64,000 bases of DNA from DATMNR01 sp963702765 (GCA_963702765.1 CAVPEB010000065.1:51753-115752), one strand, 5' to 3'; counted from the stretch's first letter, positions 8,507 to 17,943 are shown. Translations and numbers: made by a program. Notes: generated by a model not told the origin, from the sequence alone.

Positions 8507-9223
8507 TTATCGAAAATCGATTTTTTTAAAAGCTTCAGCAGCAGCAAGTCCAAAGGGTTCTCCTACCTCGGCTGCACGTCGATACCAGTTGCGCTCCAAC
8601 TCTCTAGCGTCGGCGTGCTGGCTGGTATGCGCCAGCCGTGATTTAATTTTACGGGGGAGCGTCGTTGCAATATCGATCCAAATATCTGGTGCCTCGGTAG
8701 CAAAGAGCCATACTTCGGGCACAGTGTGAGCCTGCAAACCCTCCTGGTTGATCTGCTCTGCAAAAGTGAGAGGATCGCGAGCGCTGGGGAAAATGGCATC
8801 CAATGTGGCCCGTCCCACAGCACGATGGTCGGGATGCAGGCGATAAGGCGGAACTGGATCGTGGGTAATGACTAGATCGGGGCGATGAAAACGGATCTGA
8901 CGTACAATCTCACGACGTAGTGCTAAAGTAGCTTCAACTTCACTATCAGGCCAGCCGAGAAATTTCACACAATCTATCCCCAGTATGCGCCCTGCCTCTA
9001 ACTGCTCAGTCTCTCGGATCTCTGCTACCTGCTCTATGGTTAATGTTGGGTCGCTTGTACCTTTATCACCAGAGGTACAGAGTACATAACAAACATGCTT
9101 ACCAGCATCAACAAAACGGCAGACAGTGCCTGCACACCACGATTCAATATCGTCGGGATGTGCAACTACAACAAGTATCCTGGAGGCTGCTAATGATTCT
9201 ATATCGACTTTTGCTTTGTCCAT
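8507..9223 (-). CDS. PIG-L family (LmbE-like) N-acetylglucosaminyl deacetylase
   Basis: 238 residues. The zinc-binding motif AHPDD occurs at residues 21-25 (H22, D24, D25), followed by the family segment VCYVLCTSGDKGTSDP and by the second zinc ligand region HPDHRAVGRATLDAIF. PIG-L enzymes remove an acetyl group from N-acetylglucosamine conjugates, as in bacillithiol or mycothiol synthesis, GPI anchors and some antibiotics. The substrate here is not evident. It sits between an MFS exporter gene and a haloalkane dehalogenase gene on the same strand with short gaps (26 bases on each side), suggesting an operon. The start codon ATG at 9223 has an AAAAGAG site ahead. Confidence 0.88.
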   Translation of the reverse strand: MDKAKVDIESLAASRILVVVAHPDDIESWCAGTVCRFVDAGKHVCYVLCTSGDKGTSDPTLTIEQVAEIRETEQLEAGRILGIDCVKFLGWPDSEVEATLALRREIVRQIRFHRPDLVITHDPVPPYRLHPDHRAVGRATLDAIFPSARDPLTFAEQINQEGLQAHTVPEVWLFATEAPDIWIDIATTLPRKIKSRLAHTSQHADARELERNWYRRAAEVGEPFGLAAAEAFKKIDFR

Positions 9224-9249
9224 GTGCTCTTTTATGACTGATGTTTAAT

Positions 9250-10134
9250 TCAAGTTCGTGCGATAAAGTCAACAATATGCTGTGCTATCTCTTCGCCTTT
9301 GTCCTCTTGCAGAAAGTGTCCAGCATCATGGATCACTATCTCAGATTGACCTTTTGTACCAGGAATGAGAGTACGGAAGAAAATATCTCCTCCCCGAGTA
9401 ATTGGATCTTTATCCGAGAACATAACCAGTACAGGCTTACGCCAGTGGGAGAATACTTCTCTCGCTCTGCGCATTTCGGCGGCACCTGGATCATCTGGGG
9501 AAATAGGCACAAGTAATGGGAAAATCATTGCGCCAGCTTTATAGGTCACATCCGGGAAAGGACTTTCGTACGCTGCAACAATCTCTGGCTTAAGCGCACG
9601 TTCAGCCGTACCATTTTGAATGACTAACCCAACTGGCAAATCAGATGAACTGGAGGCAAACTCTCGCCAACGCATAAAGCCCTTACCCATAGGCTCATCC
9701 CCTGTGGGCAAACCCGTATTCATAATCACAAGCCGCGTGAAAAGCTCCGGCATCTCACTCGCAACGGTCAGTCCAAGTAATCCTCCCCAGTCTTGAACTA
9801 CAAGAGTTATTTGCTCGAGTTTTAAGGTTCGTATGAAGCGAATAATAGTATCGTGATGCATTTGAAACGAGTATTCACTGCGCTCAGTGAACTTATCGGA
9901 ACGACCAAAACCAACGAAGTCCATAGCCAGCACTCGATGATTTTTCGATAGGATGGGAATCATTTTACGATACAAATACGACCATGATGGCTCTCCATGC
10001 AGGCAGAGAATAACCTGACCCTCTCCTTCATCCAGGTAATGAATGCGCAAATCATTTATATCGAGATAATGTGGTTGGAAGGGAAAATCAGGTAAATCCT
10101 TGAAGCGATCTTCTGGTGTACGAATAACAGGCAT
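9250..10134 (-). CDS. Haloalkane dehalogenase (subfamily I, alpha/beta hydrolase)
   Basis: 294 residues. The alpha/beta hydrolase motif HGEPSWSYLYRKM (oxyanion region with E48 and halide-binding W51) and the nucleophile motif VVQDWGG (D115, W116) are characteristic of DhlA-type haloalkane dehalogenases. The general base is H273 in HDAGHFLQED and the acid is probably D243 in FSDKDPIT. These cytoplasmic enzymes hydrolyse carbon-halogen bonds to give an alcohol and halide; an epoxide hydrolase role is less likely given the QDWGG signature. Length matches the family (about 300). It heads the dehalogenase, PIG-L, MFS gene string. The real substrate is unknown; many soil bacteria carry such enzymes without halocarbon growth. 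Confidence 0.88.
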   Translation of the reverse strand: MPVIRTPEDRFKDLPDFPFQPHYLDINDLRIHYLDEGEGQVILCLHGEPSWSYLYRKMIPILSKNHRVLAMDFVGFGRSDKFTERSEYSFQMHHDTIIRFIRTLKLEQITLVVQDWGGLLGLTVASEMPELFTRLVIMNTGLPTGDEPMGKGFMRWREFASSSSDLPVGLVIQNGTAERALKPEIVAAYESPFPDVTYKAGAMIFPLLVPISPDDPGAAEMRRAREVFSHWRKPVLVMFSDKDPITRGGDIFFRTLIPGTKGQSEIVIHDAGHFLQEDKGEEIAQHIVDFIART

Positions 10135-10257
10135 AACTGCTTCCTTTCAATAAGCCACCTTTGCGAATGCAAGACACAAGATATAAGACATTTCAGGATA
10201 TCACGTATAAGGAGGTTGTATCATTTACCTGCATATGATAACAAACCATTTGCGAGT

Positions 10258-12033
10258 TCATGCGGAGCTATTACATGTGGTGTGTAATCCTAAGTAAGGA
10301 TAGCCATTTGCCATGCGATAGGTGTCAACGTTCAATGTGGAATTCAGAACACTGGTGAAAAGTTGTAAACTCTCACCTCCACTGACACGTATACGAGGCA
10401 ATTGATACGGTGTTTGCGCATCTTGTATAACCGAATCAAAACTGAAAGGATCGAGTGTGGCCGCGACATAACCATCCTTAAAAAGATCAGCAAGCACTAT
10501 TTGTTGTTCATATAGAGGATCGTTATGAAATGGTTCTCCAGTCGGATAGCAGAAGAATTGAACAGGTTGCTTGAGTTGAGCCTCCAATGTTTCTTTAGAG
10601 ACAAGAAGTTCGCTTTGTGTGGAAGTCCACGAGGGTGGTTGCCCTATATTTACATGGTGAATGGTATGTGATGATATCTGCATACCATCTTGCGCAAGTT
10701 TGCGCACTTGAGGCCAGGTCATATAATTTCCACCAATCATGCCAGTGATAATATAAAACACTCCTCGATAATGATGAGTCAGTAATGCAGGTAATGCATT
10801 CTTGTAGACATCTTCGTAGCCGTCATCAAAAGTCAATATCATTGGATGCGTTGGAAGCACTTTGCCATAGTATAACGCGTCAAATAGTTCTGTCTGAGTG
10901 ATCGAATGATATCCCTGTTGCTGCAACCAGTTGAGCTGGGCATTAAAATTGGTGGTTGTCACAGTCAGACCATAATCCAGATAATTGCTGACGGGTTGAT
11001 CAGAAACATGATGGTACATAAAAATGGGCACAAGCAGCTTTGTCGCAGGGGGTGTTGCTGGAATGAGAACAGGCGCATCAAGATCAGCGGGTCCAGCTAA
11101 AAGTACGCGCCAGTTAGATTGAACATTTACCAGAGCGAACAGCGTATTGCGAAAAAGGCCCTTACTCAGCGCGCGAGTCGATGGTTGAGTGAGTAACCCC
11201 TGTGATGCTGAAGCCACAAGCGAGATATGTAGCACTTCCACATGAGTATAGACCTTTGTTGTATCTGGATCAAGCCATGTATTATCCATTTGCGCTGAGG
11301 TATTGCTAAAAGAAGTCAATTGGAGCGAAGCAAATTTTGCTTGTTCAAAATGGATAAAATCTTTTTCTCCTTGCCATAGCTGTTGGGCATCAGGTGATAG
11401 CATGATCCACATCGAAGTCCAATCTTTGCGAAGCATTGCTTTCATAAAAAGAGTTGCAGCATTATCGGTGGGAGATGGTTGGGTGGGAGTAGGCTGCGGA
11501 TGAATCAGCGGCACAACGGGAGTGGGAGCTTGTATACGCACTACATGGTGAGAAATCCATGCTTCAATTGAAGAACGCCCGCTTAGAACACTAATGAGCA
11601 ACAGCAGAAACATCAACAAGGGAATCCACCACAAAAGACTTGAATAACGACGACCGCGTTTCTTCTCACTTGATAACGATGCTTTCCGGTCATGTGGCCC
11701 TTGCCCAGCGGCATATAGCTTTCTGGATGGGTGTTTTAACGAAGATTGCATAGATACAAGCGGTAGTGTTTCTTGCTGTTCCTGGTTTATTTCATGTGAG
11801 GGCAGTTGCTCTTGCTTATCTTGTTCAACCGCTAGCGGTGCTACCAATAACAGTTCTGTGTCCATGTCCTGGATAGGCTTTTGTTCTGCGGACTGACATG
11901 CATTATCAATCACATGATCATCATGTTCCTCAGCTAAGGTTATTAATGCTGATTGAGTATCCAGGTTTAATTCCTGAGTTGGCTGCTCATCTGGAGAAAT
12001 TTTATGTAATCGCATATCACTACAAGACATCAT
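10258..12033 (-). CDS. Membrane-anchored polysaccharide deacetylase (NodB-like)
   Basis: 591 residues in three parts. The first 135 are polar, Gln/Glu-rich and likely cytoplasmic, ending in a basic patch. One transmembrane helix follows (about 136-155, WWIPLLMFLLLLISVLSG). An extracytoplasmic middle domain (about 190-320) is of the kind seen in NTF2-like or unknown domains. The C-terminal NodB domain begins VPIFMYHHVSD and has the metal-binding motif TFDDGYED and the histidine motif SHTIHHVN, plus FFCYPTGEP and a terminal YQLPRIRVSG. Such enzymes deacetylate peptidoglycan or surface polysaccharide. Poly-N-acetylglucosamine deacetylases share this architecture. A single-gene unit is likely. 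No good ribosome binding site is seen at the first Met, so the start could be codon 2 or 7. Confidence 0.85.
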   Translation of the reverse strand: MMSCSDMRLHKISPDEQPTQELNLDTQSALITLAEEHDDHVIDNACQSAEQKPIQDMDTELLLVAPLAVEQDKQEQLPSHEINQEQQETLPLVSMQSSLKHPSRKLYAAGQGPHDRKASLSSEKKRGRRYSSLLWWIPLLMFLLLLISVLSGRSSIEAWISHHVVRIQAPTPVVPLIHPQPTPTQPSPTDNAATLFMKAMLRKDWTSMWIMLSPDAQQLWQGEKDFIHFEQAKFASLQLTSFSNTSAQMDNTWLDPDTTKVYTHVEVLHISLVASASQGLLTQPSTRALSKGLFRNTLFALVNVQSNWRVLLAGPADLDAPVLIPATPPATKLLVPIFMYHHVSDQPVSNYLDYGLTVTTTNFNAQLNWLQQQGYHSITQTELFDALYYGKVLPTHPMILTFDDGYEDVYKNALPALLTHHYRGVFYIITGMIGGNYMTWPQVRKLAQDGMQISSHTIHHVNIGQPPSWTSTQSELLVSKETLEAQLKQPVQFFCYPTGEPFHNDPLYEQQIVLADLFKDGYVAATLDPFSFDSVIQDAQTPYQLPRIRVSGGESLQLFTSVLNSTLNVDTYRMANGYPYLGLHTTCNSSA

Positions 12034-12122
12034 TACTACTATGAGAATAGGGTCACTTTAACTCATCTTCCCCTATATGTGAATAAAACGTATCTGACTC
12101 CAGGAAGTAGCACACAATCTCG

Positions 12123-13658
12123 TCATTCACCGGTGAATATCGGTTTTAAAGCTGGATAAAGGGCACGATATTTTTCATATGCATTTGTATAGACGTGTTC
12201 CATTTCAAGACGAGGTTCGATGCGATCTACAACACGTACTGTCACCTCGCAGGCCTGCTGTACTGAAGCATAGACACCACTAGCCACACCTGCAAGCAGT
12301 GCCGCACCAAAGGCAGGCCCTTCTTCTGCAGTCGTAGTCACCAATTGTACACCTAGCACATCAGCAAGAATTTGTCGCCAAAGCAAACTCTTTGCCCCTC
12401 CTCCTGTAGCGCGTAATTGTTCAAGTTCTAAACCTTGCTCTTGAATAATTGCATAACAATCTTTCAGGCTAAAAGCAACACCTTCTAAAACTGCTCGCAC
12501 AAGATGACGCCTGGTATGGCTGGCTGTCAGACCAATCCAGCCTCCACGCGCATACGCATCAAGGTGTGGTGTGCGTTCGCCCTGAAGGTACGGGAGAAAC
12601 AAGAGACCATCGCTTCCAGGTGATACACCTTCAGCTTCCTTCGTTAATAATTCATAAGCATCCAGGCCTGTCCAACGTTCTAGGGCTTGCTCCGGCAAGC
12701 CTATATTATCTCGAACCCAACGAAGCGACAGACCAGCCCCTTGTGTAACACCCATCAGATACCAGGCATTTGGAACAGCATGATTGAAAGTATGCACTCT
12801 TGGAATAGGTCCTGAGACATCAACTTGAGGTGTAGCTGCATAAGCGAGGAGAACACCGCTCGTACCAATTGAAACAAGCGCTAACCCAGGACGGACCACG
12901 CCATTACCAACAGCGCCACAAGCGTTATCGGCTCCCCCTCCGGCTACGGGCGTTCCGGTGTGCAGACCAGTAAGTTTCTCCACTTCATGTGTGATTGTGC
13001 CGCTGACAGCATCCGAAGCAACCACTGATGGCAGCAGAGAAGGATCAAAACCAATCGCATGCAACACTTCCTGAGACCATGAACCATGTTTGACGTCTAG
13101 CAAGCACGTTCCAGCAGCATCTGAAATCTCCATCGCAAGCAAACCCGTCAAACGGAAGCGGATGTAATCCTTAGGGAGAATGATTGTACGTGTTCGGGCA
13201 AAAATCTCTGGCTCATTGTCTCGGATCCACAAAGCTTTGGGAGCGGAAAATCCGGGCAATGCAGGATTACTAACATACTCGATCAGGCGAGAAGCACCAA
13301 CCTGTTCTGTCATCCACCGGCATTGAGCATCGCTTCGCTGATCTGCCCAGATTATACATGGACGCAATACCTTGTCTTGCTCATCGAGCAAAACAACACC
13401 ATGCATCTGACCTGAGAGTCCAATACCACGTATGTCGCCCGGCATAGTTCCATGTTCTGCGCCTTGAGTAAGGCAGGAACGAATGGCAGTAATCGTTGCT
13501 TGCCACCACTGCTCAGGATCCTGCTCCGCCCAGCCTGGATATGGATGGGCCAGGGGATAATCGATAAAGGCACTCGAGATAACCTGCCCATCTTCGGTTG
13601 CGAATAGAGCAGCTTTAACGCCTGTGGTTCCAAGATCGATGCCTAGCAATGCCTGCAT
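12123..13658 (-). CDS. xylB: Xylulokinase
   Basis: 511 residues from the ATG at 13658, which has an AGGAG site 7 bases ahead. FGGY-family sugar kinase: the N-terminal phosphate motif LGIDLGTTGVKAALF, the segment GWAEQDPEQWW typical of xylulokinases, SGQMHGVVLLD, and CIIWADQRSD that contacts the sugar. The C-terminal half has GGGADNACGAVG, FLPYLQGERTPHLD and the ATP-binding ATGGGAKSLLWRQI. It phosphorylates D-xylulose to xylulose 5-phosphate, feeding the pentose phosphate pathway. No xylose isomerase or transporter lies nearby, so the gene stands alone. Gluconate or glycerol kinase are less likely because of the MHGVVLLD and GERTPHLD motifs. Confidence 0.92.
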   Translation of the reverse strand: MQALLGIDLGTTGVKAALFATEDGQVISSAFIDYPLAHPYPGWAEQDPEQWWQATITAIRSCLTQGAEHGTMPGDIRGIGLSGQMHGVVLLDEQDKVLRPCIIWADQRSDAQCRWMTEQVGASRLIEYVSNPALPGFSAPKALWIRDNEPEIFARTRTIILPKDYIRFRLTGLLAMEISDAAGTCLLDVKHGSWSQEVLHAIGFDPSLLPSVVASDAVSGTITHEVEKLTGLHTGTPVAGGGADNACGAVGNGVVRPGLALVSIGTSGVLLAYAATPQVDVSGPIPRVHTFNHAVPNAWYLMGVTQGAGLSLRWVRDNIGLPEQALERWTGLDAYELLTKEAEGVSPGSDGLLFLPYLQGERTPHLDAYARGGWIGLTASHTRRHLVRAVLEGVAFSLKDCYAIIQEQGLELEQLRATGGGAKSLLWRQILADVLGVQLVTTTAEEGPAFGAALLAGVASGVYASVQQACEVTVRVVDRIEPRLEMEHVYTNAYEKYRALYPALKPIFTGE

Positions 13659-13887
13659 AATTGTACTCCTCTTACTATCTATGACGTGAAATGAAATTGC
13701 GCCAATCATTACATTATTCTACAACTTAAAGCTGAAGTTTGTTGAAGGCATTTCAATCAAAAGGCAAAGTAAACCTATTTTTTTATGCTCTCTTAATAGC
13801 CTTTCAAGCACAACTTAGGTACACTACTACGGGGATTTAATAATCACCAAATACGTGTTAAGAAGGAGGCTAGCAGAGGGTATGGAC

Positions 13888-14193
13888 ATGAGAACTATAC
13901 TGATCGCGACTCTGGTTTTCGTCTTAATCGTTATACTTGGTTTTGTTATTTTTGGTCGGAATCGCCGCAAATTTAGCAGTAGCATCTTTGCCACGGTCAC
14001 AAAAATAGAAGTTGAAGCTACCTCTTTGAGTAGTGGATGGGTGGTAACAGCACAGTGGTCAGATCAGCAGCGAGGTCAGACTATGATTTTTCGCAGCCAC
14101 CGATTGCAATTTCCTCCACATTTACCTATTGGTGGATCTGTGAAGGTTGATATTGATCCAAGAAATCCAACGCATTACCACATGGATCTGTGA
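13888..14193 (+). CDS. Small membrane-anchored protein, DUF3592-like
   Basis: About 101 residues from the ATG at 13888, chosen because AGAGGG lies 7 bases ahead; an upstream ATG at 13882 and a strong AGGAGG further back are alternatives. A single N-terminal helix (TILIATLVFVLIVILGFVIFG) is followed by a beta-rich domain with ATVTKIEVEA, WVVTAQWSD and a closing GGSVKVDIDPRNPTHYHMDL. The ending, a value for a polar DPxNP motif, resembles DUF3592-type domains found in membrane-anchored proteins of unknown role. It stands alone between xylB and the HdeD/papain-like gene, facing away from xylB. Confidence 0.55.
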   Translation: MRTILIATLVFVLIVILGFVIFGRNRRKFSSSIFATVTKIEVEATSLSSGWVVTAQWSDQQRGQTMIFRSHRLQFPPHLPIGGSVKVDIDPRNPTHYHMDL

Positions 14194-14308
14194 GACGAAA
14201 CCAAACTTAACAAACAAGAATGATGCTCATTTAGAGAAGAATTTTCCCTATAAGGTTCGTATGATCTACACATATCTCCAGTGCGTGTCTTTCGATGAGA
14301 GTGTGTAT

Positions 14309-15622
14309 TTAAGACGCCTGACGCCTTGTTACGAATTTACCCATTGAAACAAAGAGTGCGCTGACATCTTTGATCATCTTATCTAACGTATAATTTAATT
14401 CATACCAGGCACGCCAACCATTTACTCGCCAGGGAGGAGGAGTCCCTTGCACATGCTGTGGTATAGTAAGCAAGATCTCTTTTCTGATCAATTCCCTCTT
14501 TGACATCAAATGTAGATGTATTGGTATGGCTGGAGTTTCCTGAATAATATAGCTTGGTCCAGGTTGGCCATCATACCAGTCATTAGGAACAAGTCCCTCC
14601 ACAGGATCTAGTAGTTCCGTGACGCCGTATGCTCTTAAGACATCATAGGCGACGTCATTGCAATTATGTCGCAAGACTGAATATGGCTGGCGACTCTCCC
14701 AAATCACCGTCTTCCACGCATCTTTAGGTCGTGGCTCCGCGACATAGTACACCTTATACTCATCATATGTAAGCGCTTGTTTTTGCATTGCGCCAATAGG
14801 ATCAAGAGTATGCGATGACCAGAAACCCATGTCATCGGGTTTCGCGAAGGCTTTCCCTGCGCTATTCTCGACCGATCCCGCATTAAACCATCCGTTATTC
14901 CACTCGAAAGCCCAACCTATATGCCCCAAACCATTCGCCCCTATATGTCGGACAAAAACGATCGCACGCCTCGTAGTTAATGGCATATCGACTGGTACAT
15001 CTGGAATACCCTCTGGAATTGCAAATTTCTTTGCGACAACGACTGAAGGCGCAAAACGCAGCAGTAGACCTCGTACAATAAGGTAGATACCATCAAAGAA
15101 CGCATATAGAACTATGAATAGAATAAATAGGACAAAAGTGAATAATCGCGTGTTTTCCCCTACAAAGATGGCCAGGCCAAAGAACATTAAGAGGATTCCG
15201 AATAGCCAGGTTAAGCCTTCATATTTGTGTCTTGAACGACGTGCATCAATGATCACTTTAAAACCTCTGATGACAATACGGATTGCGATTACTGCGACTA
15301 TGATAAAGATGGTTGTTATTGGAGAGAAGAAGCTGATCAGACCAAGCAATATACTTATAATGCCAAAAAGATAATTTGTTAATTTACGTTGAGTCTCGCG
15401 TTTACCTGTCGCTATTCTGAAAATATCAAGGGTACCATCAATAAGCAGATAGAAGCCAAGGGCATAAACTAATAAATGAAGTGTAAAAGTTGTGTGGGTA
15501 ATCAAAATGATACCAAAGATGATGTTGACAACACCACGGAGCAATTCCATCCACCAGAGCCTTGTATGAAATTCATATGTGTGAAGTGTTTGTTTAATAA
15601 GCGTTTCTTGCATAGATATCAT
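14309..15622 (-). CDS. HdeD-like membrane domain fused to a permuted papain-fold hydrolase domain
   Basis: 437 residues. Residues about 20-190 hold six hydrophobic helices in paired repeats with short GIILIT, GIISILLGLISFF and GILLMFFGLAIFVG segments, the pattern of DUF308/HdeD acid-resistance membrane proteins. After a linker the soluble half begins near 218: H234 in GLGHIGWAFEW and C321 in RHNCNDVAYDVLRAYG are in His-before-Cys order, as in circularly permuted NlpC/P60 (LRAT, YiiX, PPPDE) enzymes. This suggests a membrane-tethered thiol hydrolase or acyltransferase with unknown substrate, possibly lipid, peptide or ubiquitin-like. The His and Cys assignment is my inference. The last 90 residues are amphipathic with no clear family. 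Confidence 0.65.
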   Translation of the reverse strand: MISMQETLIKQTLHTYEFHTRLWWMELLRGVVNIIFGIILITHTTFTLHLLVYALGFYLLIDGTLDIFRIATGKRETQRKLTNYLFGIISILLGLISFFSPITTIFIIVAVIAIRIVIRGFKVIIDARRSRHKYEGLTWLFGILLMFFGLAIFVGENTRLFTFVLFILFIVLYAFFDGIYLIVRGLLLRFAPSVVVAKKFAIPEGIPDVPVDMPLTTRRAIVFVRHIGANGLGHIGWAFEWNNGWFNAGSVENSAGKAFAKPDDMGFWSSHTLDPIGAMQKQALTYDEYKVYYVAEPRPKDAWKTVIWESRQPYSVLRHNCNDVAYDVLRAYGVTELLDPVEGLVPNDWYDGQPGPSYIIQETPAIPIHLHLMSKRELIRKEILLTIPQHVQGTPPPWRVNGWRAWYELNYTLDKMIKDVSALFVSMGKFVTRRQAS

Positions 15623-15703
15623 CTAACCTCTAAAGCTAATGTGTCTGGACTTTATCTAGGCACCCGTTGTGGGTAATATCGTTTTTCGATTTTATTATAC
15701 GGT

Positions 15704-16048
15704 ATGGTTGACTTATATGGTAGTCCAAACGTGATATTCTCGAACGTATTCCGAGTTGGAAAGATGGCAGGAGACGTTCGAATAGGCTGGATGGATAAAC
15801 GAACAGGAGCCTGGAATTTATTCTTTCAAAAGAGTTCCGATGGTGGTAATCACTTTGGCTTCACAATACGCATCTCAGGTTATATTCAAGGCTACCCTTA
15901 CATCACTCAGTCTAGATATAATTTGCCATATGGAGATTATTTTCAGATGACTGTGGATCAAGAAAATCAAACTCAAATAGCCTGGGGAGAAGGACCAAGT
16001 TATGCAGGACCAGGCAACCAATGGACTTCGCATAGTATTGATGATTAA
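15704..16048 (+). pseudogene. C-terminal fragment of a sialidase-like (BNR/Asp-box) protein
   Basis: 114 residues with GDVRIGWMDKRTGAWNLFFQ and SSDGGNHFGFTIRISG, the Asp-box type repeat (SSDGGNHFG) of exo-sialidase-like beta-propellers, and a typical end (YGDYFQMTVDQENQTQIAWG then GPGNQW). Full-length relatives run to several hundred residues with a signal peptide; here the first blades and the signal are missing and no upstream frame continues them. It is probably the surviving 3' end of a lost secreted protein gene. Whether it is still expressed cannot be told; a TTATTATACG sequence shortly upstream could serve as a weak promoter. Confidence 0.5.
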
Positions 16049-16075
16049 TGTCCAAACGAGAGGAATATTCCCGAA

Positions 16076-16342
16076 TTAATCCTTTGGAATGGGACGATCA
16101 TTGCGCTTGAAAAGTTCACGCCAATCGCTCTCTCGTAATTGGACACCAAATTTCTTCGCTGCTTTTTGGATGCGTTTCCAGGCTTCATCCCGTTCTTCAT
16201 TTGTAACATTTTTGACCTGATCGAACCTTGCTATGGCATCCTGAACATGACGTGCATCATCAAGAGGTTCTTTGCGCTCTTTTGGAAAAGCAAATGTAAT
16301 TTCTGGAAGATTCTCTTTCTCTTTATCCGAAAGCTTTGACAT
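16076..16342 (-). CDS. Small DUF6582-like protein
   Basis: 88 residues from the ATG at 16342, which is preceded by a strong TTAGGAGGAG site. The sequence is highly charged and helical: LSDKEKENLPEITFAFPKER near the start, DARHVQDAIARFDQVKNVT in the middle, then RDEAWKRIQKAAKKFGV. The arrangement (leucine-containing start, FAFP segment, then DARHVQDAIARF) matches small DUF6582-type proteins of unknown role found in many bacteria, sometimes next to phage or plasmid genes. It abuts the decayed IS607 element, whose TnpB 3' end stops 31 bases upstream of this start. Confidence 0.55.
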   Translation of the reverse strand: MSKLSDKEKENLPEITFAFPKERKEPLDDARHVQDAIARFDQVKNVTNEERDEAWKRIQKAAKKFGVQLRESDWRELFKRNDRPIPKD

Positions 16343-16373
16343 ATACCTTACTCCTCCTAATATCAATTTCTGC

Positions 16374-17159
16374 TTATGTATGCAGATAGTGCATGATGCG
16401 GCGATTGCGCTTCGTCGTGATGCGCTCAAGTTGGCGGGAGGTAAAGCGGTTGGCTTTGGCAAGCTTTTTCTGATGAGAGGCGCGTTGCTTATTGTAGAAC
16501 TGATTGAGGCTCTTGACAGGACAGCCATTGACCAGGCGTGGGGTGAAACCGGGTTTATTCGAGGTGAGCGCAGCCAGCACACTCACACCCAGGTCAGCCG
16601 CGACAAACAGAGCAGGATCAACCGGAGCAGGTTTCGTGTCCTCCTGGTAGATCACCTCAATCACGTAATGAGCGCCTTTGGGCACAATGCGTACCACAAA
16701 GACAGTCTGCCTGCTTTGAGCGGTCTGCACAAGTGCTCCTAGCTCGCTCACCGCAATTACTCCCTGATCCAGTTCCCGCTTCCAGATCGCGCCTTTCTCA
16801 TAGACCAGAAGGTTACGCCCTTCGGTCTTGTGTTTGTAGCCAGGCAGCTTCGGACGACCGGTGAACTGTTCAGGGTGCTCACGCCACACTTCCATCGCTT
16901 CAAAGAAGCTCACCCAGGCTTTGTGCAGTTGCAGGAGCACTTGATTACTGACTTTGCGAGGGAGAGCCTGGTAAGCTTCATGCTCCTTCATGAGATGAAA
17001 AACCGCGGTATTGTTCAGATAGACGCCTTGGAAAATGAATGACTGACGGACGAGGTAATTTGCTGCGTTCCACAAGTTCTTCGACGCAAAAGCGGCAGTA
17101 TCAAGGCGCTGGTAGCGCGGATCTGTCCGTTTGATAACATGCTGCTCAACGAGCTTCAT
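16374..17159 (-). pseudogene. tnpB: TnpB, C-terminally truncated
   Basis: 261 residues of a protein normally about 400 long. The N-terminal wedge region (EQHVIKRTDPRYQRLD, FASKNLWNAANYLVRQSF) and the first RuvC motif (VAADLGVSVLAALTSN, with the first catalytic aspartate) are present. Sequence stops at TKRNRRIMHYLHT, before the RuvC-II glutamate, the zinc ribbon and the last aspartate, so no nuclease activity is expected. The break comes at 16374, next to a small unrelated gene, and looks like a deletion. The reading frame directly follows the tnpA remnant (3 bases between them), as in IS607 elements. Confidence 0.85.
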
Positions 17160-17162
17160 GCT

Positions 17163-17770
17163 TTTCCTCTTTCCTCTGTCTGTAACTCTTGCACAATCCG
17201 TTCTGGCTTACATTTGGCCCGGCGCTGTCTATAGAGATGAGCTGTAAAGCTATACGCAATTGGCACAAGGTCGGCAATCAAGTCTTCGGATGAGTTCTCC
17301 GCCAGCACTCTCGACTTTAATGGTTCTGCCTTGTATTTCTAAAAGCGTTTCCAAATAGCGGAAACCGAAACGGGACAAACGGTTTTTGCACTCAAAACAA
17401 TCCGGGTGGCCTGCCGGTCTTTGAGCAGCGCCAATAGGTTCGGGCGGCTGTCGTTCACGCCAGAGGCAATTTCCTTTACCACCGTGCTAGCCGCGTAGCC
17501 TCTCATCGTGCAATACTGCACAAGCCGCTCGATTTATCGTTCCAGGTTTGCTTTGTGTTCAGCAGAAGAGACGCGGGCGTAGATCACGACTCGCTCCGGT
17601 GCTCTTGCTTGCTTATGTACAGCCTTAACAATGATCGTGCCAGATGGCACTTGATAGCCTCGGATGACTCGCCTTTAGCCACCAGCCTGCGTGCGGTGCT
17701 GTAACTGATCCCCTGTTGTTTGGCAGATTGACTTCATTTCATGCAGACTGTACAGCTTATTTGCTAGCAT
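17163..17770 (-). pseudogene. tnpA: IS607 serine recombinase TnpA, disrupted
   Basis: In pieces, the reading shows MLANKLYSLHEMK (MerR-like helix-turn-helix start), a middle VIYARVSSAEHKANLER with the catalytic serine, then after an in-frame stop QYCTMRGYAASTVVKEIAS and NDSRPNLLALLKDRQATRI, all diagnostic of IS607 recombinases, and finally an ENSSEDLIADLVPIAYSFTA tail. Frame changes fall near the helix-turn-helix region and near the C-terminal part, and a stop interrupts the catalytic domain. The enzyme would catalyse excision and integration through a serine intermediate, but this copy is dead. It runs into tnpB with hardly any gap. Confidence 0.8.
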
Positions 17771-17943
17771 TGAGCAACGTCTGCTATCGTTTCTTAAAAA
17801 CGGTCGCTACACGTTTCTTGGAGCCATCCAGTTTTGGCATTGATAGCATCTGTTTCCGAGCTATAAACCATACACTTTTAGATGGCTTATAATTGAAAAA
17901 ACATACATTCAATCGCTTCAAAAGTGTGAGGAACTATACTATA

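Larger units (their letters stand above)
16374..17770 (-). mobile_element. Decayed IS607-family element (serine recombinase tnpA plus TnpB)
   Basis: The order tnpA then tnpB on the minus strand is the IS607 layout: a serine-recombinase gene with an N-terminal MerR-like helix-turn-helix, directly followed by TnpB. tnpA has stops and frame changes, and TnpB lacks its C-terminal part. The element is inactive. IS607 elements make no target duplication and have no inverted ends, so exact borders cannot be read; the coordinates span the recognisable coding remnants. Confidence 0.75.
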
